Shown here: positions 1 to 4,380 of the stretch, piece by piece | How positions within the stretch are numbered: position 1 is the first letter of the stretch | Layout: each line of letters opens with the position of its first letter | DNA from: DATFML01 sp964571225 | Lineage (GTDB): Bacteria > Pseudomonadota > Gammaproteobacteria > DATFLG01 | Assembly: GCA_964571225.1 (NCBI GenBank) | Contig: CAZNBB010000178.1 | Span: 1-6,086 of the forward strand | Direction of reading: 5' to 3' | Length of the DNA stretch: 6,086 nucleotides | Notes under the pieces: model-generated | What the model was told of the DNA's origin: nothing | The model's database searches: none | Seen by the model: only the letters and a program-made list of their open reading frames with translations | Position numbers and translations under genes: made by a program

Positions 1-190
1 TAGCAGATGTCAGCGTACCGAGCGTCGGGTCGAACTGCGCGACATTAATGGCTTGGTTGCTGACAGTCGTTGTTCCCGAAAATTGATTACTGTAAGTGAC
101 GGTACTTGCATTCGCTGTTGTTGAGTTGAGTAAGAGGAACATGCAACCACATACACCGCCTAAGAATTGCGCTTTTTGTTTAGCGTTCAC
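1..190 (-). CDS. Exported protein, N-terminal part, resembling choice-of-anchor E (PEP-CTERM-associated) proteins; runs off the window
   Basis: Only the first 63 codons are present; the frame is open to base 1. The GTG start at 190-188 is the first possible start after an in-frame TAG at 239-241. It is preceded by a strong ribosome-binding site, GGAGG at 197-201, six bases away. The protein starts with a typical Sec signal peptide: a lysine-bearing n-region (NAKQKAQ), a hydrophobic core (FLGGVCGCMFLLL) and a probable cut after ANA near residue 28. The mature part is rich in Ser, Thr, Asn and Gln and contains QFDPTLGTLTSA. An FDP-x-LGTLT stretch close to the mature N-terminus is typical, as I remember it, of the choice-of-anchor E family, whose members often end in a PEP-CTERM exosortase signal. 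That C-terminus lies outside the window, so the anchoring type is unproven. The use of AT-rich codons differs from the genes to the right. Confidence 0.75.
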   Translation of the reverse strand, partial: MNAKQKAQFLGGVCGCMFLLLNSTTANASTVTYSNQFSGTTTVSNQAINVAQFDPTLGTLTSA

Positions 191-238
191 TTCGCTCCTC
201 CGTTCCGGTTTTCCGTAACTCCAGGGCCTTGAGTGGCA

Positions 239-400
239 CTACTTTATGCCAGCCTCGGCACCCTTATCGGCCAAGCCGCCCAGGCGCGCGGACAACGTGT
301 CGGCGTTTGCGATAGCCGAAAATCCAAGCGCGTTGGTTAGCAGAATGGTGCCCACGCCGGCGCGGTGCGGAATTCGCCTGGGATCCTTCCCCGGTTCCAA
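239..400 (-). CDS. Possible small exported peptide (53 codons), uncertain
   Basis: On the minus strand a frame runs from a TTG at 400-398 to a TAG at 241-239, 48 bases before the start of the exported protein at 190. Its product looks like a secreted peptide. It has a basic start (DPRRIPHR), then a hydrophobic run (AGVGTILLTNALGFSAIANA) ending in an ANA cleavage-like site, then a short mature part, DTLSARLGGLADKGAEAGIK. The neighbouring gene has a signal peptide that also ends in ANA. Codon choice looks natural. Against it: there is no ATG, the TTG has no clear ribosome-binding site, and an in-frame TAA lies just upstream. It could be the broken 3' end of a longer gene. I recognise no family. 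Confidence 0.25.
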   Translation of the reverse strand: MEPGKDPRRIPHRAGVGTILLTNALGFSAIANADTLSARLGGLADKGAEAGIK

Positions 401-645
401 CGACTGTTATGCTGTGACGAACTTCAACTCCCCGGCTCAACCATCACGACAGCAAGTTTTGTTCCGGACAAACGATAGATCGATGCGGTTCAGTCAAATA
501 TGAACACGCGGATTTTTCCGTTGCGAAATTGGAGTTGGGCTACAGCCGAAAAGTTCGCTAACTAATTGATATTGTGTTTGTTCGGCGAGAGGGAAACGAG
601 GGCGCGCCGTGAAATGTAAATGTTACCGACCTTCTTCTAACCAAC

Positions 646-660
646 AAATATCAGATATTT
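646..660. repeat. 15-bp AT-rich palindrome (AAATATC-A-GATATTT)
   Basis: Two perfect 7-bp arms surround one central base. The site lies in the AT-rich stretch, well upstream of the minus-strand exported-protein gene. A perfect AT-rich dyad of this size suits a dimeric repressor or activator. No regulator is encoded nearby, and no clear -10 box sits next to it. Confidence 0.45.
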
Positions 661-769
661 TACGTCAACTAGACTTTTTCAGCTGTTGTTATTGTTTTTC
701 AAATAAATTCAGAAAAAAAGAAACTGTAAAATATCCCCGAATTTTGTAAGCCGATTCGCACAAATCTTT

Positions 770-795
770 TGGCGCCCCGATCACTTGGGGCGCCA
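770..795. repeat. 9-bp perfect inverted repeat (TGGCGCCCC / GGGGCGCCA, 8-base loop)
   Basis: The arms at 770-778 and 787-795 pair perfectly and are almost all G:C, so RNA from either strand would fold into a very stable hairpin. It sits where AT-rich sequence gives way to GC-rich sequence. Neither strand has a T-run right after the stem: the minus strand continues AAAAGATTTG and its T-run is about 55 bases further on. A standard intrinsic terminator is therefore not supported. It may be a repetitive-extragenic-type hairpin, a factor-binding site or a weak terminator. Confidence 0.55.
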
Positions 796-1236
796 GCCTG
801 CGCTGTCTTTGGAGTAGGCCACCCTTAACGCCGGAATATTTCCTAGCAGCCGACAGCCGCAATGGCGGTGGCGAACTTGCGGTTATCCGGCACAGTCGGC
901 AAGGCGATGACAAGCAGTCATACTGCGCTTGCTCTCAACTGTCCGGTCGTGGCCGCTACCTGCCGGATCGCCGGGCAATAGGGGACTCGGCGGGACATGG
1001 GACATCTTTGTTGTCTGACGGAGCGTGCATGTCCGGCTATGCGGGGGGTTGATCGGTGTCTGCCGCAGGGGACAGCTGGGGCGGCCAATGTAGTCGCCCA
1101 GTCGTTCGGGTTGTGGCCCGCCGCAAGTCGGGCGATGTACCCGCCGGGCCATCGAGGGCGAGTCGGAAGTGCTCCATTTCGACGGCGATGTTGGGGTCCG
1201 TTCCCGATCGGACACCGGGGGTGGGTCGCGCCCGCC

Positions 1237-1249
1237 CAGACCAGGTCTG
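1237..1249. repeat. 13-bp palindrome just downstream of the merB-like gene (CAGACC-A-GGTCTG)
   Basis: Two perfect 6-bp arms flank one base, starting five bases past the stop codon of the MerB-like gene at 1255. As RNA the stem would be only five pairs with a three-base loop, and no T-run follows on the minus strand. A DNA-binding site or a chance palindrome is as likely as a terminator. Confidence 0.35.
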
Positions 1250-1254
1250 CCTGC

Positions 1255-1941
1255 TCAGTCGCACACCAAGGGACGGAAGAAAGCGTTCGCCAGAGTGGCT
1301 GCCTGGAGCAGGGTGAACAGCGAAGACCGCGACGGGTCGGCATCGGCCCAACGGGTCGCGATAGCGGGGTCGGCGAGGAACACCATCTCCCGGCACAGGG
1401 AGTGGGCGGCGCAGCCGCCGGTGTTCTGCCAGCGGATGCCCACCCGAACGTCCGCGGAGGGGCTCGCGTCCCCGATGGTGCCGGCGCTCTGCGCGAGTTT
1501 CACCGGGACGCCGGTGACATGGCAGGCGGACTCGATGCGGGTGCGCTCATCGTACATGGGTGCCACCGCCATGGCGTCCAGGGCGCACATGGCGTGGACC
1601 CAATGGCCGTTGACCTGCACGCGGTGCGGTGTGACTTCCGTCGTCATCGGGTAGGCGCCGGCAATTTCGCCGTTCCCGTCCAGGACGATCAGGTCCTGCT
1701 CGGCGAGAGCCCTCAGCAGCTCCTCCACATCCACGTCGGCGCCCCGGGCTTCCAGCTCGGCCCGCGTCGGCCCCCGGCCGCGGGTGACGAAGTGCGCCAG
1801 GACGGCACGGTGCAGGTCGCGGGCGTCCGGCGCCAGGGCCCGCTGGCGCGCGGCCAGGGGCAGCAGGGCATTCAGGCGCGCGAGTCCGTCCAGTATCGCG
1901 CTGTCCCGGTTCATGGGATGCGAGACTTCGGCGGCGCTCAC
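1255..1941 (-). CDS. merB: MerB-family organomercurial (alkylmercury) lyase
   Basis: This 228-residue protein belongs to the MerB family, cytoplasmic enzymes that protonolyse the carbon-mercury bond of organomercurials and release Hg(II). The family usually has about 210-220 residues. All key residues are visible: Cys119 and Asp122 in MCALD (MerB Cys96 and Asp99), Cys140 in SACHVTG (MerB Cys117) and Cys183 in HSLCREMVFL (MerB Cys159). Residues 15-95 look like the helical, winged-helix-like N-terminal region. The GTG at 1941-1939 is chosen because it overlaps the TGA of the ferritin-like gene (GTGA), which suggests translational coupling. An ATG at 1914 would give 219 residues but has no ribosome-binding site. 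No merR, merT, merP or merA lies in the window, so its substrate here is unproven. The family call is firm; true organomercurial activity is inferred from the intact triad. Confidence 0.9.
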   Translation of the reverse strand: MSAAEVSHPMNRDSAILDGLARLNALLPLAARQRALAPDARDLHRAVLAHFVTRGRGPTRAELEARGADVDVEELLRALAEQDLIVLDGNGEIAGAYPMTTEVTPHRVQVNGHWVHAMCALDAMAVAPMYDERTRIESACHVTGVPVKLAQSAGTIGDASPSADVRVGIRWQNTGGCAAHSLCREMVFLADPAIATRWADADPSRSSLFTLLQAATLANAFFRPLVCD

Positions 1942-2231
1942 TTTTCCAGGTCGGTGATGGGCTTGTTGGTGAACAGATAGTCGTGCAGCTCGTGATCGAA
2001 CTGCGGATCGCGCCGGCGTATCCATTCCAGGACCATGGCGGCGTGTTCCTTTTCTTCATCGCGATTATGGGCCAGTATGGCTCGAAGCTCGTCATCCTTG
2101 CAGGCGTCCACACGCTGGTTGTACCAGTCCACCGCCTCCAGCTCCTCCATCAGGGAAACGATGGCGCGGTGCATGTCCTTGGTCTTGTCGCTCAGATCCG
2201 TCAACGCTTCGTGCATGCCTTCATTGGCCAT
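1938..2231 (-). CDS. EncFtn-family (encapsulated-ferritin-like) iron-binding protein lacking an encapsulin-targeting tail
   Basis: This 97-residue protein matches the encapsulated ferritin family, in which two-helix subunits pair to form an iron-oxidising ferroxidase centre at the dimer interface. Compared with my memory of the Rhodospirillum rubrum protein, the core is nearly the same. MEELEAVDWY at 28-37 supplies Glu30, with Glu29, Glu32, Trp36 and Tyr37 nearby; RDEEKEHAAM at 57-66 supplies the metal ligands Glu60 and His63. The protein ends at TNKPITDLEK, right after the second helix and YLFT. The flexible tail with the GSL-type peptide that directs the R. rubrum protein into encapsulin is missing, and no encapsulin gene is in view. 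The start has a ribosome-binding site (GGGAGAG, about 6 bases upstream). ycgN ends 66 bases upstream, and the downstream merB-like gene overlaps by four bases. A soluble, unencapsulated iron-oxidising role is the simplest inference. Confidence 0.93.
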   Translation of the reverse strand: MANEGMHEALTDLSDKTKDMHRAIVSLMEELEAVDWYNQRVDACKDDELRAILAHNRDEEKEHAAMVLEWIRRRDPQFDHELHDYLFTNKPITDLEK

Positions 2232-2260
2232 AAGGGCTCTCCCACAGTTGGATGAGAATT

Positions 2261-2290
2261 GCCGGCACCCCCGCGGTTGGCGGTGTCGGC
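2261..2290. repeat. Imperfect hairpin between ycgN and the ferritin-like gene
   Basis: GCCGGCACC at 2261-2269 and GGTGTCGGC at 2282-2290 pair over nine positions with one imperfection: a G-U pair in plus-strand RNA, an A-C mismatch in the minus-strand transcript. The loop is 12 bases. It fills most of the 66-base gap between the two minus-strand genes. No T-run follows, so it is more likely a processing or stability element, or a weak attenuator, than a full terminator. Confidence 0.3.
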
Positions 2291-2297
2291 GGACCGA

Positions 2298-2759
2298 TCA
2301 GTCGTCAGCACTATCAAACCAGTCGACCACATGATTGGCAAGCTCGTCGGGATGCACATGCTCTTCGGACAGCACCCTGCCGTGAACCGAAATTCCCGCC
2401 TCCCGGACCGTGTCGGCCCGGCCTGACACCAGCGGGTGCCACCAGGCCAGGTCCCGACCCTCGGAAAGCCGGCGGTACGCGCAACTCGGCGGCAGCAGCC
2501 GCAGCAGCTCGGCCGTCAGCGGACGCAGTACCAGACAATCGGGCACCTGTTGCCGGCGGTGCGGGTAGTCGCTGCACCGGCAGCTGTCGGTATCCAGCAG
2601 CCGGCAGCCCACGGCGGTGAAGAACAACTCACCGCTGTCCTCGTCCTCCAGCTTGTACAGGCAGCAGCGTCCGCAGCCGTCGCACAGGGATTCCCACTCG
2701 GCATCGTCCATCTCGTCGAGGGGTTTGCTTTTCCAGAAGGGAGCGGCAGTGGCTGGCAT
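2298..2759 (-). CDS. ycgN: YcgN family (UPF0260) cysteine-cluster protein
   Basis: At 153 residues this is the usual length for YcgN, a cytoplasmic protein of the YkgJ-type Cys-cluster group with no settled function. Family features appear in order: FWKSKPLDEMDDAEWESLCD at 8-27, the CxxCxxCC cluster at Cys26, Cys29, Cys32 and Cys33, further cysteines at 52, 60, 62 and 75, SCAYR near the middle, and WHPLVSG followed by GISVHGRV toward the end. The clustered cysteines suggest zinc or iron-sulfur binding, but this is not shown by the sequence. The ATG at 2759 is the first start after an in-frame TGA two codons upstream. Its ribosome-binding site is weak. It is followed by the ferritin-like and MerB-like genes on the same strand and may share their transcript. 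Confidence 0.95.
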   Translation of the reverse strand: MPATAAPFWKSKPLDEMDDAEWESLCDGCGRCCLYKLEDEDSGELFFTAVGCRLLDTDSCRCSDYPHRRQQVPDCLVLRPLTAELLRLLPPSCAYRRLSEGRDLAWWHPLVSGRADTVREAGISVHGRVLSEEHVHPDELANHVVDWFDSADD

Positions 2760-2892
2760 AGGTCAGGGCCGAAAACGTGGAATGTTGAATCATGATGGGC
2801 CATGGCAGAGAGGGTCCTGCCTGGCGTCCGGATGTTCATGGTCGCGGTGGCCGGTTCACGGTCGATCGCCTCGGCTCGATCGGTCCGTCGGC

Positions 2893-2921
2893 AGTATGGT
2901 CGCCGCCTGCGCCACTGGCAA
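2893..2921 (-). promoter_or_regulatory. Possible sigma-70-type promoter upstream of ycgN
   Basis: On the minus strand TTGCCA (2921-2916) and CATACT (2898-2893) are separated by 17 bases. They match five and four positions of the consensus boxes. Transcription would begin near 2886 and give a leader of about 125 bases before ycgN. In high-GC sequence such a match can arise by chance. Confidence 0.3.
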
Positions 2922-3029
2922 TGGTGCAGCAGGCCGCGGCAACGGCGCAGCGGGCCGGGGGCGGATGGGGGCGCTTGCAACGGGACGCCGCCTTCGCTGT
3001 CCAACGACCCAGAGACGATGGACCCGCGG

Positions 3030-3374
3030 TCAGTGCCGGACAACACCCGCCACCAGCAGGATCAGGCCGGCGCTGGCCACCAGGGCATGGAGCACGACCA
3101 CCACCACGGGCGGCGCTTCCTTGTCCAGCCGGAAGATGAACAGCAGCAGGCCGCCGACGGCTGCCAGGGCGAACACCAGCAGGGCGTCGTTGAATAGAAT
3201 GACCCGCGGGCCGTTGAACACCCGGGCGGCCAACAGCCCCAGGGCCGTCAGCGCCAGGGCGCCGTGGGCGAGGGCCATGGGCAGGGACACGCGCTGACGG
3301 CGCACACCGCGAACGGCGAGCACCCCGCCGCCGGTCATGGCGACGATGAAGCTCAACAGGGCGACTTCCACCAT
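3030..3374 (-). CDS. Small integral membrane protein with four predicted helices, function unknown
   Basis: The product has 114 residues and about four membrane helices, near 2-21, 32-52, 58-81 and 88-111. Short charged linkers separate them (RGVRRQR at 22-28, FRLDKEAP at 81-88). His37 and His96 lie inside or at the edge of helices two and four; such histidines could bind a metal or haem, but nothing else supports that. The ATG at 3374 is preferred over upstream starts in the same frame because GGAGAG lies four bases before it and the protein then begins directly with a helix. I do not recognise a named family. The gene follows the other four-helix protein on the same strand after 220 bases, with a possible -10 box of its own. 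Confidence 0.82.
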   Translation of the reverse strand: MVEVALLSFIVAMTGGGVLAVRGVRRQRVSLPMALAHGALALTALGLLAARVFNGPRVILFNDALLVFALAAVGGLLLFIFRLDKEAPPVVVVVLHALVASAGLILLVAGVVRH

Positions 3375-3594
3375 GGGGCTCTCCGATCCGGAATCCGGGG
3401 GGCGTGCGGCCATTGTACCGGAGATGAACGCGGGGATCGTCGGGCCGAAGACGGCCTGCACCGCCCAGGGAGATCCACCTGAGCGCAGCTCGCCGGAACC
3501 GCTGGACCGGTGGCAACCCTACCGGCAGGTGCGCATGGAACAAGGACGATCGGTAGGCGCTAGCGCCGACATCTGCCGGCCGGCGGTGCCATGG
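3375..3594. other. Intergenic region with two GC-rich palindromes and a possible -10 box
   Basis: This 220-base gap separates two minus-strand membrane genes. Past the stop at 3595 it holds GCCGGCCGGC (3575-3584) and the perfect 12-bp palindrome GGCGCTAGCGCC (3556-3567), which may together slow or end transcription although no T-run follows. Nearer the downstream gene the minus strand has TACAAT at 3417-3412, a good -10 match about 38 bases before the start, but no recognisable -35 box. No protein-like frame is convincing here. Confidence 0.35.
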
Positions 3595-3993
3595 TCAGCG
3601 GCGCAGACGCGTCGCCAGGTAGGGGCCCGTCAGCACGGTGATCCACAACAGCAGCAGGAGCCGGCCGCGCAGCAGGTTGTAGTCCTCCAGTAGCATGTCC
3701 CAGGGTTGATCGCCGACATAGTGAAAGACGCCGAACTCGAACGCCACGCCCAGCACCAGCCACAGCCCGCCCAGCGCCCACGCCTGGGTACCGGTAGGCC
3801 GCACCCAGCGCACGAACAGCACGATGGCTCCGAAGACAGCCGCGCAGGCCACCACGGTCATGATCTGATGGGCGGCCTGGGCACCGATGGCCGGCGCCAC
3901 CAGGATGTCCCGCGCGATCCCCACCGCCACCACCACCATCAGTTGGGCCAGCCACCCCAGGATTGCTTCGGCGAACAGCATCGTGGCACCCAC
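3595..3993 (-). CDS. Four-helix membrane protein with FEF/HYV/DYN motif, conserved but of unknown function
   Basis: The product has 132 residues with four predicted membrane segments near 8-26, 44-63, 71-90 and 111-128. Between helices three and four is a distinctive stretch: FEFGVFHYVGDQPWDMLLED at 85-104, then YNLLRGR. From memory, a widespread group of unnamed bacterial membrane proteins carries this pattern (FEF..xHYV..xxW..LL.DYN...GR), with an earlier Ala-His-Gln at 41-43 also conserved. The role is unknown to me. The GTG start at 3993 is the first after an in-frame stop and lies nine bases past the MscL-like fragment's TGA; an ATG at 3981 would give 128 residues and is equally possible. 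It is probably cotranscribed with that fragment from the promoter near 4250. Confidence 0.87.
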   Translation of the reverse strand: MGATMLFAEAILGWLAQLMVVVAVGIARDILVAPAIGAQAAHQIMTVVACAAVFGAIVLFVRWVRPTGTQAWALGGLWLVLGVAFEFGVFHYVGDQPWDMLLEDYNLLRGRLLLLLWITVLTGPYLATRLRR

Positions 3994-4002
3994 CCGGCGG
4001 GA

Positions 4003-4143
4003 TCAGCCCTTGTCCAGGGCCGATATGCAGGGGGAGTAGCGCATGGCGTTCGCCGCTATAGGGCTGAAGGCGGCACCGACCATGCCCGCCGGCATGTCCA
4101 CCACGCTTCCGCTCACGGCGAAGCCTTTGAATTCTTTGAGCAT
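4003..4143 (-). CDS. MscL-like N-terminal fragment, 46 residues, with intact translation signals
   Basis: The first 30 residues, MLKEFKGFAVSGSVVDMPAG followed by MVGAAFSPIA, match the start and first helix of the large-conductance mechanosensitive channel MscL (E. coli: IKEFREFAMRGNVVD..GAAFGKIV). After that the match stops: the frame continues AANAMRYSPCISALDKG and ends. The periplasmic loop, second helix and cytoplasmic helix, about 90 more residues in a normal channel, are absent in every frame. The helix is one residue shorter than in MscL and contains a proline, so it could not build a normal pore. Yet the start is excellent: AAGGAGG ends six bases before the ATG at 4143, and a strong promoter lies upstream. 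It is either a recently truncated relic or a small membrane protein kept for another use. It is first in the minus-strand run. Confidence 0.7.
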   Translation of the reverse strand: MLKEFKGFAVSGSVVDMPAGMVGAAFSPIAANAMRYSPCISALDKG

Positions 4144-4217
4144 CGACTGCCTCCTTCCGCGCCGACGGCCTGTCGTTGCCGGCGCCCTTCCTGCCGGACG
4201 GCATGGCATTCCGTCCC

Positions 4218-4247
4218 TTGACCTTATAGCTGTAGAGTAAATTTTAT
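4218..4247 (+). promoter_or_regulatory. Possible rightward promoter for the secreted protein-permease operon
   Basis: TTGACC at 4218-4223 and TTTTAT at 4242-4247 are 18 bases apart and match five and four consensus positions. Between and around them lies the imperfect dyad ACCTTATAG/CTGTAGAGT (4221-4238). This resembles the half-sites of MerR-family metal sensors of the CadR/PbrR/ZntR type, which also begin inside the -35 box, but without their usual spacer between the halves. Transcription would start near 4254, about 60 bases before the leader ATG. The resemblance to a MerR-type operator is suggestive only. Confidence 0.4.
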
Positions 4248-4252
4248 GTCAA
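4223..4252 (-). promoter_or_regulatory. Strong leftward sigma-70-type promoter for the MscL-fragment operon
   Basis: The minus strand carries a perfect -35 box, TTGACA (4252-4247), and a five-of-six -10 box, TATAAG (4228-4223), 18 bases apart with an AT-rich spacer. Transcription would start near 4216 and give a leader of about 70 bases before the ATG at 4143. Its -10 box overlaps the -35 box of the opposing promoter, so RNA polymerase could probably occupy only one at a time. Confidence 0.62.
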
Positions 4253-4284
4253 TCCTGCTGAATTGTCCCGCCGCTATTGCGAAA

Positions 4285-4324
4285 CCCGGCCCCATAGGGT
4301 GGCGGGAGGTTCTGATGGGCCGGG
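4285..4324 (+). promoter_or_regulatory. RNA hairpin that could bury the leader-peptide start codon
   Basis: CCCGGCCCCAT (4285-4295) can pair with ATGGGCCGGG (4315-4324) through ten base pairs with one bulged C. The ATG of the 21-codon leader lies at the inner end of the stem, and its ribosome-binding site GGGAGG (4304-4309) is in the 19-base loop. Such a fold would limit initiation at the leader and, through overlapping start and stop codons, at the genes behind it. The pairing is seen in the sequence; a regulatory role is inference. Confidence 0.4.
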
Positions 4325-4380
4325 GCAGCGTGGCCGAGTCTGCGGACGGGTGGGCACAGTTGACGGCGGCTCTGGCGTGA
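4315..4380 (+). CDS. Possible 21-residue leader peptide translationally coupled to the secreted-protein gene
   Basis: This short frame encodes MGRGSVAESADGWAQLTAAL followed by a last Ala. It has the best translation start in this part of the plus strand: GGGAGG five bases before an ATG. Its TGA overlaps the GTG of the next gene (GTGA at 4377-4380), the same kind of junction that joins the ferritin-like and MerB-like genes. The GTG of the next gene has only a weak ribosome-binding site of its own, so ribosomes ending the leader could restart there. The peptide resembles no known attenuator and has no run of one amino acid. It is too short to call with certainty. Confidence 0.45.
   Translation: MGRGSVAESADGWAQLTAALA

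Larger units (their letters stand above)
401..1254. other. Stretch without a confident gene
   Basis: No reading frame here on either strand has a convincing start, ribosome-binding site and protein-like product. Bases 480-780 are AT-rich, and the sequence turns GC-rich from about 790. Between 900 and 1254 the minus strand has three overlapping open frames, none with a recognisable domain, as expected of high-GC DNA. GGGAC/GACA words cluster at 983-1070. The stretch contains the inverted repeats listed separately at 646-660, 770-795 and 1237-1249. It also has a short one at 907-921 (ATGAC, five-base loop, GTCAT). It may be a boundary between unrelated segments or the remains of decayed genes. 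Confidence 0.5.

Noticed and set aside
246..503. Plus-strand 85-codon frame
   Set aside because: There is no ribosome-binding site, no recognisable domain, and its composition looks like non-coding sequence; the minus strand reads better over 239-400.
770..795. Hairpin considered as an intrinsic terminator
   Set aside because: No T-run follows the stem on either strand and no confident gene ends next to it.
900..1254. Minus-strand frames after the MerB-like gene, considered as a broken transposase
   Set aside because: Fragments in two frames look mildly protein-like, but I see no catalytic motif and no terminal inverted repeats or target duplication, so an insertion element is not supported.
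997..1980. Long plus-strand open frame (327 codons) opposite the MerB-like gene
   Set aside because: It is antisense to a gene with firm family motifs, its product is low-complexity Gly/Arg/Val-rich with no domain, and long antisense frames are usual in GC-rich DNA.
2802..3197. Plus-strand frame starting MAERVLPGVRMFMVAVAG with a signal-like start
   Set aside because: It becomes Arg/Gln/Gly-rich without structure, overlaps the 3' end of the better-supported minus-strand membrane gene, and has only a poor ribosome-binding site.
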